Shown: in pieces, positions 37,201-49,382 of the stretch | Numbering within the stretch: the first letter of the stretch is position 1 | Layout: every line of letters starts with the position of its first letter | DNA from: Euonymus europaeus | Taxonomy: Eukaryota > Streptophyta > Magnoliopsida > Celastrales > Celastraceae | Reading direction: 5' to 3' | Assembly (NCBI GenBank): GCA_963580455.1 | Contig: OY756960.1 | Coordinates: 1,240,001-1,304,000 of the forward strand | DNA: 64,000 bases | Position numbers and translations under genes: made by a program | Notes under the pieces: generated by a model | Told to the model about the DNA's origin: nothing | What the model saw: only the letters and a program-made list of their open reading frames with translations | Databases searched by the model: none

Positions 37201-37364
37201 TTAGCTTGATTACACATTACTTTTCGAGCTCTACGATCCTGGCATTTCGGATTTTGATTTCAGAACTCGTGGCTAGTTGGTCTCTTTTCACCTAGTTAGC
37301 CGCGAAATGTGGTTTCTTTACGTAAACGGTTTTATGAATATCCGTTGACTCCGAGTTCTGAATT
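34250..37364 (+). repeat. Block B: 18-monomer duplication, copy 1
   Basis: Markers ggtctctttt (34337), cgttgagtcc, ctaaatggtctc, ggtatcgttt (34683), gaaatttgg, attcgctgat, cacttagtt with gaaaatcc (near 36470) and a one-base T insertion (36738) recur 3115 bp downstream, which is 18 x 173 plus the insertion. Confidence 0.8.
36582..36755 (+). repeat. 174-bp monomer with one extra T
   Basis: gattttcag (t run 36738-36741) replaces gatttcag. The same insertion appears at 39853-39856, 40892-40895 and 58186-58189, always in the same neighbourhood. It is a lineage marker for this block. Confidence 0.95.
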
Positions 37365-40300
37365 CGGTGATTTTTAGCTTGATTTCACACTACTTTTCGA
37401 GCTCTACAATCCTGGCATTTCGGATTTTGATTTCAGAACTCGTGGCTAGTTGGTCTCTTTTCACCTAGTTAGCCGCGAAATGTGGTTTCTTTACGTAAAC
37501 GGTTTTATGAATATCCGTTGAGTCCGAGTTCTGAATTCGGTGATTTTTAGCTTGATTTCACACTACTTTTCGAGCTCTACAATCCTGGCGTTTCGGATTT
37601 TGATTTCAGAACTCGTGGCTAAATGGTCTCGTTTCACCTAGTTAGCCGCGAAATGTGGTTTCTTTACGTAAACGATTTTATGAATATCCGTTGACTCCGA
37701 GTTCTGAATTCGGTGATTTTTAGCTTGATTACACACTACTTTTCGAGCTCTACGATCCTGGGGTTTCGGATTTTGATTTCAGAACTCGTGGCTAGTTGGT
37801 ATCGTTTCACCTATTTAGCCGCGAAATTTGGTTTCTTTACGTAAACGGTTTTATGAATATCCGTTGACTCCGAGTTCTGAATTCGCTGATTTTTAGTTTG
37901 ATTTCACACTACTTTTCGAGCTCTACAATCCTGGCGTTTCGGATTTTGATTTCAGAACTCGTGGCTAGTAGGTCTTGTTTCACCTAGTTAGCCGCGAAAT
38001 TTGGTTTCTTTACGTAAACGGTTTTATGAATATCCGTTGACTCCGAGTTCTGAATTCGGTGATTTTTAGCTTGATTACACATTACTTTTCGAGCTCTACG
38101 ATCCTGGCGTTTCGGATTTTGATTTCAGAACTCGTGTCTAGTTGGTCTCGTTTCACCTAGTTAGCCGCGAAATGTGGTTTCTTTACGTAAACGGTTTTAT
38201 GAATATCCGTTGACTCCGAGTTCTGAATTCGGTGATTTTTAGCTTGATTTCACACTACTTTTCGAGCTCTACAATCCTGGCGTTTCGGATTTTGATTTCA
38301 GAACTCGTGGATAGTAGGTCTCGTTTCACCTAGTTAGCCGCGAAATGTGGTTTCTTTACGTAAACGGTTTTATGAATATCCGTTGACTCCGAGTTCTGAA
38401 TTCGGTGATTTTTAGCTTGATTTCACACTACTTTTCGAGCTCTACGATCCTGGCATTTCGGATTTTGATTTCAAAACTCGTGGCTAGTTGGTCTCGTTTC
38501 ACCTAGTTAGCCGCGAAATGTGGTTTCTTTACGTAAACGGTTTTATGAATATCCGTTGACTCCGAGTTCTGAATTCGGTGATTTTTAGCTTGATTTCACA
38601 CTAATTTTTGAGCTCTACGATCCTGGCATTTCGGATTTTGATTTCAGAACTCGTGGCTAGTTGGTCTCGTTTCACCTAGTTAGCCGCGAAATGTGGTTTC
38701 TTTACGTAAACGGTTTTATGAATATCCGTTGACTCCGAGTTCTGAATTCGGTGATTTTTAGCTTGATTTCACACTACTTTTCGAGCTCTACGATCCTGGC
38801 ATTTCGGATTTTGATTTCAAAACTCGTGGCTAGTTGGTCTCGTTTCACCTAGTTAGCCGCGAAATGTGGTTTCTTTACGTAAACGGTTTTATGAATATCC
38901 GTTGACTCCGAGTTCTGAATTCGGTGATTTTTAGCTTGATTTCACACTAATTTTCGAGCTCTACGATCCTGGCATTTCGGATTTTGATTTCAGAACTCGT
39001 GGCTAGTTGGTCTCGTTTCACCTAGTTAGCCGCGAAATGTGGTTTCTTTACGTAAACGGTTTTATGAATATCCGTTGACTCCGAGTTCTGAATTCGGTGA
39101 TTTTTAGCTTGATTTCACACTACTTTTCGAGCTCTACGATCCTGGCGTTTCGGATTTTGATTTCAGAACTCGTGGCTAGTTGGTCTCGTTTCACCTAGTT
39201 AGCCGCGAAATGTGGTTTCTTTACGTAAACGGTTTTATGAATATCCGTTGACTCCGAGTTCTGAATTCGGTGATTTTTAGCTTGATTTCACACTAATTTT
39301 CGAGCTCTACGATCCTGGCGTTTCGGATTTTGATTTCAGAACTCGTGGCTAGTTGGTCTCGTTTCACCTATTTAGCCGCGAAATGTGGTTTCTTTACGTA
39401 AACGGTTTTATGAATATCCGTTGACTCCGAGTTCTGAATTCGGTGATTTTTAGCTTGATTTCACACTACTTTTCGAGCTCTACAATCCTGGCGTTTCGGA
39501 TTTTTATTTCAGAACTCGTGGCTAGTAGGTCTCGTTTCACTTAGTTAGCCGCGAAATGTGGTTTCTTTACGTAAACTGTTTTATGAAAATCCGTTGACTC
39601 CGAGTTCTGAATTCGGTGATTTTTAGCTTGATTTCACACTACTTTTTGAGCTCTACGATCCTGGCATTTCGGATTTTGATTTCAGAACTCGTGGCTAGTT
39701 GGTCTCTTTTCACCTAGTTAGCCGCGAAATGTGGTTTCTTTACGTAAACGGTTTTATGAATATCCGTTGAGTCCGAGTTCTGAATTCGGTGATTTTTAGC
39801 TTGATTTCACACTACTTTTCGAGCTCTACAATCCTGGCGTTTCGGATTTTGATTTTCAGAACTCGTGGCTAGTTGGTCTCGTTTCACCTAGTTAGCCGCG
39901 AAATGTGGTTTCTTTACGTAAACGATTTTATGAATATCCGTTGACTCCGAGTTCTGAATTCGGTGATTTTTAGCTTGATTACACACTACTTTTCGAGCTC
40001 TACGATCCTGGGGTTTCGGATTTTGATTTCAGAACTCGTGGCTAGTTGGTCTTGTTTCACCTATTTAGCCGCGAAATTTGGTTTCTTTACGTAAACGGTT
40101 TTATGAATATCCGTTGACTCCGAGTTCTGAATTCGCTGATTTTTAGTTTGATTTCACACTACTTTTCGAGCTCTACAATCCTGGCGTTTCGGATTTTGAT
40201 TTCAGAACTCGTGGCTAGTAGGTCTTGTTTCACCTAGTTAGCCGCGAAATGTGGTTTCTTTACGTAAACGGTTTTATGAATATCCGTTGACTCCGAGTTC

Positions 40301-40420
40301 TGAATTCGGTGATTTTTAGCTTGATTACACATTACTTTTCGAGCTCTACGATCCTGGCGTTTCGGATTTTGATTTCAGAACTCGTGGCTAGTTGGTCTCG
40401 TTTCACCTAGTTAGCCGCGA
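37365..40420 (+). repeat. Block B: 18-monomer duplication, copy 2
   Basis: Second copy of the 34250-37364 unit with ggtctctttt at 37452, ggtatcgttt at 37798, cacttagtt near 39539 and the T insertion at 39853. It ends about 120 bp short of a full copy. Confidence 0.8.
39697..39870 (+). repeat. 174-bp monomer with one extra T, second instance
   Basis: t run 39853-39856; descends from the same insertion as at 36738. Confidence 0.95.
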
Positions 40421-42049
40421 AATGTGGTTTTTTTACGTAAACGGTTTTATGAATATCCGTTGACTCCGAGTTCTGAATTCGGTGATTTTTAGATTGATTT
40501 CACACTACTTTTCGAGCTCTACAATCCTGGTGTTTCGGATTTTGATTTTAGAACTCGTGGCTAGTTGGTCTCGTTTCACCTAGTTAGCCGCGAAATGTGG
40601 TTTCTTTACGTAAACGGTTTTATGAATATCCGTTGACTCCGAGTTCTGAATTCGGTGATTTTTAGCTTGATTTCACACTACTTTTCGAGCTCTACGATCC
40701 TGGCGTTTCGGATTTTGATTTCAGAACTCGTGGCTAGTTGGTCTCGTTTCACCTAGTTAGCCGCGAAATGTGGTTTCTTTACGTAAACGGTTTTATGAAT
40801 ATCCGTTGACTCCGAGTTCTGAATTCGGTGATTTTTAGCTTGATTTCACACTACTTTTCGAGCTCTACAATCCTGGCGTTTCGGATTTTGATTTTCAGAA
40901 CTCGTGGCTAGTTGGTCTCGTTTCACCTAGTTAGCCGCGAAATGTGGTTTCTTTACGTAAACGATTTTATGAATATCCGTTGACTCCGAGTTCTGAATTC
41001 GGTGATTTTTAGCTTGATTACACACTACTTTTCGAGCTCTACGATCCTGGGGTTTCGGATTTTGATTTCAGAACTCGTGGCTAGTTGGTCTTGTTTCACC
41101 TATTTAGCCGCGAAATTTGGTTTCTTTACGTAAACGGTTTTATGAATATCCGTTGACTCCGAGTTCTGAATTCGCTGATTTTTAGTTTGATTTCACACTA
41201 CTTTTCGAGCTCTACAATCCTGGCGTTTCGGATTTTGATTTCAGAACTCGTGGCTAGTAGGTCTTGTTTCACCTAGTTAGCCGCGAAATGTGGTTTCTTT
41301 ACGTAAACGGTTTTATGAATATCCGTTGACTCCGAGTTCTGAATTCGGTGATTTTTAGCTTGATTACACATTACTTTTCGAGCTCTACGATCCTGGCGTT
41401 TCGGATTTTGATTTCAGAACTCGTGGCTAGTTGGTCTCGTTTCACCTAGTTAGCCGCGAAATGTGGTTTTTTTACGTAAACGGTTTTATGAATATCCGTT
41501 GACTCCGAGTTCTGAATTCGGTGATTTTTAGATTGATTTCACACTACTTTTCGAGCTCTACAATCCTGGTGTTTCGGATTTTGATTTTAGAACTCGTGGC
41601 TAGTTGGTCTCGTTTCACCTAGTTAGCCGCGAAATGTGGTTTCTTTACGTAAACGGTTTTATGAATATCCGTTGACTCCGAGTTCTGAATTCGGTGATTT
41701 TTAGCTTGATTTCACACTACTTTTCGAGCTCTACGATCCTGGCGTTTCGGATTTTGATTTCAGAACTCGTGGCTAGTTGGTCTCGTTTCACCTAGTTAGC
41801 CGCGAAATGTGGTTTCTTTACGTAAACGATTTTATGAATATCCGTTGACTCCGAGTTCTGAATTCGGTGATTTTTAGCTTGATTACACACTACTTTTCGA
41901 GCTCTACGATCCTGGCGTTTCGGATTTTGATTTCAGAACTCGTGGATAGTAGGTCTCGTTTCACCTAGTTAGCCGCGAAATGTGGTTTCTTTACGTAAAC
42001 GGTTTTATGAATATCCGTTGACTCCGAGTTCTGAATTCGGTGATTTTTA
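40421..42049 (+). repeat. 6-monomer (1039-bp) extension of block B
   Basis: The T insertion (39853 and 40892) and tagattgattt (agattg at 40491 and 41530) recur 1039 bp apart, 6 monomers plus one base. The copy at 58824 carries the same agattg variant, 17294 bp after 41530. Confidence 0.75.
40736..40909 (+). repeat. 174-bp monomer with one extra T, third instance
   Basis: t run 40892-40895. Confidence 0.95.
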
Positions 42050-43606
42050 GCTGGATTTCACACTACTTTTTGAGCTCTACGATCCTGGCGTTTCGGATTT
42101 TGATTTCAAAACTCGTGGCTAGTTGGTCTCGTTTCACCTAGTTAGCCGCGAAATGTGGTTTCTTTACGTAAACGGTTTTATGAATATCCGTTGACTCCGA
42201 GTTCTGAATTCGGTGATTTTTAGCTTGATTTCACACTAATTTTCGAGCTCTACGATCCTGGCATTTCGGATTTTGATTTCAGAACTCGTGGCTAGTTGGT
42301 CTCGTTTCACCTAGTTAGCCGCGAAATGTGGTTTCTTTACGTAAACGGTTTTATGAATATCCGTTGACTCCGAGTTCTGAATTCGGTGATTTTTAGCTTG
42401 ATTTCACACTACTTTTCGAGCTCTACGATCCTGGCGTTTCGGATTTTGATTTCAGAACTCGTAGCTAGTTGGTCTCGTTTCACCTAGTTAGCCGCGAAAT
42501 GTGGTTTCTTTACGCAAACGGTTTTATGAATATCCGTTGACTCCGAGTTCTGAATTCGGTGATTTTTAGCTTGATTTCACACTAATTTTCGAGCTCTACG
42601 ATCCTGAGGTTTCGGATTTTGATTTCAGAACTCGTGGCTAGTTGGTCTCGTTTCACCTAGTTAGCCGCGAAATGTGGTTTCTTTACGTAAACGGTTTTAT
42701 GAATATCCGTTGACTCCGAGTTCTGAATTCGGTGATTTTTAGCTTGATTTCACACTACTTTTCGAGCTCTACAATCCTGGCGTTTCGGATTTTGATTTCA
42801 GAACTTGTACCTAGTTGGTCTCGTTTCACCTAGTTAGCCGCGAAATGTGGTTTCTTTACGTAAACGGTTTTATGAATATCCGTTGACTCCGAGTTCTGAA
42901 TTCGGTGATTTTTATCGTGATTTCACACTACTTTTCGAGCTCTACAATCCTGGCGTTTCGGATTTTGATTTCAGAACTCATGGCTAGTTGGTCTCGTTTC
43001 ACCTATTTAGCCGCGAAATGTGGTTTCTTTACGTAAACGGTTTTATGAATATCCGTTGACTCCGAGTTCTGAATTCGGTGATTTTTGGCTTGATATCACA
43101 CTATTTTTCGAGCTCTACAATCCTGGAATTTCGAATTTTGATTTCAGAACCCGTGGCTAGTAGGTCTCGTTTCACCTAGTTAGCCGCGAAATGTGGTTTC
43201 TTTACGTAAACGGTTTTATGAATATCCGTTGACTCCGAGTTCTGAATTCGGTGATTTTTAGCTTGATTTCACACTACTTTTCGAGCTCTACAATCCTGGC
43301 ATTTCGGATTTTGATTTCAGAACTCGTGGCTAGTTGGTCTCGTTTCACCTAGTTAGCCGCGAAATGTGGTTTCTTTACGTAAACGGTTTTATGAATATCC
43401 GTTGACTCCGAGTTCTGAATTCGGTGATTTTTAGCTTGATTTCACACTAATTTTCGAGCTCTACGATCCTGAGGTTTCGGATTTTGATTTCAGAACTCGT
43501 AGCTAGTTGGTCTCGTTTCACCTAGTTAGCCGCGAAATGTGGTTTCTTTACGTAAACGGTTTTATGAATATCCGTTGACTCCGAGTTCTGAATTCGGTGA
43601 TTTTTA
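42050..43606 (+). repeat. Block C: 9-monomer duplication, copy 1 (1557 bp)
   Basis: gctggattt (42050 and 43607), ctgaggttt (near 42605 and 44162), cttgtaccta (42804 and 44361), ttttatcgtg, ggcttgatatc and gaacccgtgg all recur exactly 1557 bp apart. The shared part ends near 43300. tacgcaaacgg near 42514 is private to this copy. Confidence 0.85.
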
Positions 43607-46600
43607 GCTGGATTTCACACTACTTTTTGAGCTCTACGATCCTGGCGTTTCGGATTTTGATTTCAAAACTCGTGGCTAGTTGGTCTCGTTTCACCTAGTT
43701 AGCCGCGAAATGTGGTTTCTTTACGTAAACGGTTTTATGAATATCCGTTGACTCCGAGTTCTGAATTCGGTGATTTTTAGCTTGATTTCACACTAATTTT
43801 CGAGCTCTACGATCCTGGCATTTCGGATTTTGATTTCAGAACTCGTGGCTAGTTGGTCTCGTTTCACCTAGTTAGCCGCGAAATGTGGTTTCTTTACGTA
43901 AACGGTTTTATGAATATCCGTTGACTCCGAGTTCTGAATTCGGTGATTTTTAGCTTGATTTCACACTACTTTTCGAGCTCTACGATCCTGGCGTTTCGGA
44001 TTTTGATTTCAGAACTCGTAGCTAGTTGGTCTCGTTTCACCTAGTTAGCCGCGAAATGTGGTTTCTTTACGTAAACGGTTTTATGAATATCCGTTGACTC
44101 CGAGTTCTGAATTCGGTGATTTTTAGCTTGATTTCACACTAATTTTCGAGCTCTACGATCCTGAGGTTTCGGATTTTGATTTCAGAACTCGTGGCTAGTT
44201 GGTCTCGTTTCACCTAGTTAGCCGCGAAATGTGGTTTCTTTACGTAAACGGTTTTATGAATATCCGTTGACTCCGAGTTCTGAATTCGGTGATTTTTAGC
44301 TTGATTTCACACTACTTTTCGAGCTCTACAATCCTGGCGTTTCGGATTTTGATTTCAGAACTTGTACCTAGTTGGTCTCGTTTCACCTAGTTAGCCGCGA
44401 AATGTGGTTTCTTTACGTAAACGGTTTTATGAATATCCGTTGACTCCGAGTTCTGAATTCGGTGATTTTTATCGTGATTTCACACTACTTTTCGAGCTCT
44501 ACAATCCTGGCGTTTCGGATTTTGATTTCAGAACTCATGGCTAGTTGGTCTCGTTTCACCTATTTAGCCGCGAAATGTGGTTTCTTTACGTAAACGGTTT
44601 TATGAATATCCGTTGACTCCGAGTTCTGAATTCGGTGATTTTTGGCTTGATATCACACTATTTTTCGAGCTCTACAATCCTGGAATTTCGAATTTTGATT
44701 TCAGAACCCGTGGCTAGTAGGTCTCGTTTCACCTAGTTAGCCGCGAAATGTGGTTTCTTTACGTAAACGGTTTTATGAATATCCGTTGACTCCGAGTTCT
44801 GAATTCGGTGATTTTTAGCTTGATTTCACACTACTTTTCGAGCTCTACAATCCTGGCATTTCGAATTTTGATTTCAGAACCCGTGGCTAGTAGGTCTCGT
44901 TTCACCTAGTTAGCCGCGAAATGTGGTTTCTTTACGTAAACGGTTTTATGAATATCCGTTGACTCCGAGTTCTGAATTCGGTGATTTTTAGCTTGATTTC
45001 ACACTAATTTTCGAGCTCTACGATCCTGAGGTTTCGGATTTTGATTTCAGAACTCGTAGCTAGTTGGTCTCGTTTCACCTAGTTAGCCGCGAAATGTGGT
45101 TTCTTTACGTAAACGGTTTTATGAATATCCGTTGACTCCGAGTTCTGAATTCGGTGATTTTTAGCTTGATTTCACACTACTTTTCGAGCTCTACAATCCT
45201 GGCGTTTCGGATTTTGATTTCAGAACTTGTACCTAGTTGGTCTCGTTTCACCTAGTTAGCCGCGAAATGTGGTTTCTTTACGTAAACGGTTTTATGAATA
45301 TCCGTTGACTCCGAGTTCTGAATTCGGTGATTTTTATCGTGATTTCACACTACTTTTCGAGCTCTACAATCCTGTCGTTTCGGATTTTGATTTCAGAACT
45401 CATGGCTAGTTGGTCTCGTTTCACCTATTTAGCCGCGAAATGTGGTTTCTTTACGTAAACGGTTTTATGAATATCCGTTGACTCCGAGTTCTGAATTCGG
45501 TGATTTTTGGCTTGATTTCACACTATTTTTCGAGCTCTACAATCCTGGCATTTCGAATTTTGATTTCAGAACCCGTGGCTAGTAGGTCTCGTTTCACCTA
45601 GTTAGCCGCGAAATGTGGTTTCTTTACGTAAACGGTTTTATGAATATCCGTTGACTCCGAGTTCTGAATTCGGTGATTTTTAGCTTGATTTCACACTAAT
45701 TTTCGAGCTCTACGATCCTGAGGTTTCGGATTTTGATTTCAGAACTCGTGGCTAGTTGGTCTCGTTTCACCTAGTTAGCCGCGAAATGTGGTTTCTTTAC
45801 GTAAACGGTTTTATGAATATCCGTTGACTCCGAGTTCTGAATTCGGTGATTTTTAGCTTGATTTCACACTACTTTTCGAGCTCTACAATCCTGGCGTTTC
45901 GGATTTTGATTTCAGAACTCGTAGCTAGTTGGTCTCGTTTCACCTAGTTAGCCGCGAAATGTGGTTTCTTTACGTAAACGGTTTTATGAATATCCGTTGA
46001 CTCCGAGTTCTGAATTCGGTGATTTTTATCGTGATTTCACACTACTTTTCGAGCTCTACAATCCTGGCGTTTCGGATTTTGATCTCAGAACTCATGGCTA
46101 GTTGGTCTCGTTTCACCTATTTAGCCGCGAAATGTGGTTTCTTTACGTAAACGGTTTTATGAATATCCGTTGACTCCGAGTTCTGAATTCGGTGTTTTTT
46201 AGCTTGATTTCACACTAATTTTCGAGCTCTACGATCCTGACGTTTCGGATTTTGATTTCAGAACTCGTGGCTAGTTGGTCTCGTTTCACCTAGTTAGCCG
46301 CGAAATGTGGTTTCTTTACGTAAACGGTTTTATGAATATCCGTTGACTCCGAGTTCTGAATTCGGTGATTTTTAGCTTGATTTCACACTACTTTTCGAGC
46401 TCTACGATCCTGGCGTTTCGGATTTTGATTTCAGAACTCGTGGCTAGTTGGTCTCGTTTCACCTAGTTAGCCGCGAAATGTGGTTTCTTTACGTAAACGG
46501 TTTTATGAATATCCGTTGACTCCGAGTTCTGAATTCGGTGATTTTTAGCTTGATTTCACACTACTTTTCGAGCTCTACTATCCTGACGTTTCGGATTTTG

Positions 46601-47670
46601 ATTTCAGAACTCGTGGATAGTAGGTCTCGTTTCACCTAGTTAGCCGCGAAATGTGGTTTCTTTACGTAAACGGTTTTATGAATATCCGTTGACTCCAAGT
46701 TCTGAATTCGGTGATTTTTAGCTTGATTTCACACTACTTTTCGAGCTCTACGATCCTGGCATTTCGGATTTTGATTTCAGAACTCGTGGCTAGTTGGTCT
46801 CGTTTCACCTAGTTAGCCGCGAAATGTGGTTTTTTTACGTAAACGGTTTTATGAATATCCGTTGACTCCGAGTTCTGAATTCGGTGATTTTTGCGTGATT
46901 TCACACTACTTTTCGAGCTCTACCATCCTGGCGTTTCGGATTTTGATTTCAGAACTCGTGGCTAGTTGGTCTCGTTTCACCTATTTAGCCGCGAAATGTG
47001 GTTTCTTTACGTAAACGGTTTTATGAATATCCGTTGACTCCGAGTTCTGAATTCGGTGATTTTTAGCTTGATTTCACACTAATTTTCGAGCTCTACGATC
47101 CTGATGTTTCGGATTTTGATTTCAGAACTCGTGGCTAGTTGGTCTCGTTTCACCTAGTTAGCCGCGAAATGTGGTTTCTTTACGTAAACGGTTTTATGAA
47201 TATCCATTGACTCCGAGTTCTGAATTCGGTGATTTTTAGCTTGATTTCACACTACTTTTCGAGCTCTACGATTCTGGTGTTTCGGATTTTGATTTCAGAA
47301 CTCGTGGCTAGTTGGTCTCGTTTCACTTAGTTAGCCGCGAAATGTGGTTTCTTTACGTAAACGGTTTTTTGAATATCCGTTGACTCCGAGTTCTGAATTC
47401 GGTGATTTCTAGCTTGATTTCACACTACTTTCCGAGCTCTACAATCCTGGCCTTTCGGATTTTGATTTCAGAACTCGTGGATAGTAAGTCTCGTTTCACC
47501 TAGTTAGCCGCGAAATGTGGTTTCTTTACGTAAACGGTTTTATGAATATCCGTTGACTCCGAGTTCTGAATTCGGTGATTTTTAGCTTGATTTCACACTA
47601 CTTTTCGAGCTCTACGATCCTGGCATTTCGGATTTTGATTTCAGAACTCGTGGCTAGTTGGTCTCGTTTC
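43607..47670 (+). repeat. Block C: 9-monomer copy 2 plus 5-monomer step
   Basis: 43607 to about 44860 repeats 42050-43303. cttgtaccta then recurs at 45226, 865 bp (5 monomers) after 44361. The segment continues to the start of unit D. All of it is copied at 59344-63406 with the same order of variants. Confidence 0.8.
46792..46963 (+). repeat. 172-bp monomer with one-base deletion
   Basis: tttttgcgtg replaces tttttagcgtg at 46892/46893. The shift opens a spurious 62-codon frame from 46826 to 47014. The same monomer is copied at 62528-62699. Confidence 0.95.
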
Positions 47671-48693
47671 ACATAGTTAGCCGCGAAATGTGGTTTCTTT
47701 ACGTAAACGGTTTTATGAATATCCGTTGACTCCGAGTTCTGAATTCGGTGATTTTTAGCGTGATTTCACACTACTTTTCGAGCTCTACAATCCTGGCGTT
47801 TCGGATTTTGATTTCAGAACTCATGGCTAGTTGGTCTCGTTTCACCTATTTAGCCGCGAAATGTGGTTTCTTTACGTAAGCGGTTTTATGAATATCCGTT
47901 GACTCCGAGTTCTGAATTCGGTGTTTTTTAGCTTGATTTCACACTAATTTTCGAGCTCTACGATCCTGACGTTTCGGATTTTGATTTCAGAATTCGTGGC
48001 TAGTTGGTCTCGTTTCACCTAGTTAGCCGCGAAATGTGGTTTCTTTACGTAAACGGTTTTATGAATATCCGTTGACTCCGAGTTCTGAATTCGGTGATTT
48101 TTAGCTTGATTTCACACTACTTTTCGAGCTCTACGATCCTGGTGTTTCGGATTTTGATTTCAGAACTCGTGGCTTGTTGGTCTCGTTTCACCAAGTTAGC
48201 CGCGAAATGTGGTTTCTTTACGTAAACGGTTTTATGAATATCCGTTGACTCCGAGTTCTGAATTCGGTGATTTTTAGCTTGATTTCACACTAATTTTCGA
48301 GCTCTACGATCCTGGCATTTCGGATTTTGATTTCAGAACTCGTGGCTAGTTGGTCTCGTTTCACCTAGTTGGCCGCGAAATGTGGTTTCTTTACGTAAAC
48401 GGTTTTATGAATATCCGTTGACTCCGAGTTCTGAATTCGGTGATTTTTAGCTTGATTTCACACTACTTTTCGAGCTCTACAATCCTGGCGTTTCGGATTT
48501 TGATTTCAGAACTCGTGGCTAGTTGGTCTCGTTTCACCTAGTTAGCCGCAAAATGTGGTTTCTTTACGTAAACGGTTTTATGAATATCCGTTGACTCCGA
48601 GTTCTGAATTCGGTGATTTTTAGCTTGATTTCACACTACTTTTCGAGCTCTACGATCCTGAGGTTTCGGATTTTGATTTCAGAACTCGTGGCT

Positions 48694-48865
48694 AGTTGGT
48701 CTCGTTTCACCTAGTTAGCCGCGAAATGTGGTTTCTTTACGTAAACGGTTTTATGAATATCCGTTGACTCCGAGTTCTGAATTCGGTGATTTTTAGCTTG
48801 ATTTCACACTATTTTCGAGCTCTACAATCCTGGCGTTTCGGATTTTGATTTCAGAACTCGTAGCT
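48694..48865 (+). repeat. 172-bp monomer, one-base deletion
   Basis: cactattttcg replaces cactacttttcg (deletion after 48811). Copied at 51632-51803. Confidence 0.95.
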
Positions 48866-49211
48866 AGTTGGTCTCGTTTCACCTAGTTAGCCGCGAAATG
48901 TGGTTTCTTTACGTAAACGGTTTTATGAATATCCGTTGACTCCGAGTTCTGAATTCGGTGATTTTTAGCTTGATTTCACACTAATTTTCGAGCTCTACGA
49001 TCCTGGCGTTTCGGATTTTGATTTCAAAACTCGTGGCTAGTTGGTCTCGTTTCACCTAGTTAGCCGCGAAATGTGGTTTCTTTACGTTAACGGTTTTATG
49101 AATATCCGTTGACTCCGAGTTCTGAATTCGGTGATTTTTCGCTTGATTTCACACTACTTTTCGAGCTCTACTATCCTGGCGTTTCGGATTTTGATTTCAG
49201 AACTCGTGGCT

Positions 49212-49382
49212 AGTAGGTCTCGTTTCACCTAGTTAGCCGCGAATTGTGGTTTCTTTACGTAAACGGTTTTATGAATCCGTTGTCTCCGAGTTCTGAATTC
49301 GGTGATTTTTAGCTTGATTACAGACTACTTTTCGAGCTCTACGACCCTGGCGTTTCGGATTTTGATTTCAGAACTCATGGCT
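49212..49382 (+). repeat. 171-bp monomer, two-base deletion
   Basis: gaatccgttgtctcc (49273) lacks one at of gaatatccgttgactcc. This and the following monomer are the most divergent in the window (attacagac, cgaccctgg, ctacttggtc, aagtaaac, gaattaacac). Copied at 52150-52320. Confidence 0.95.
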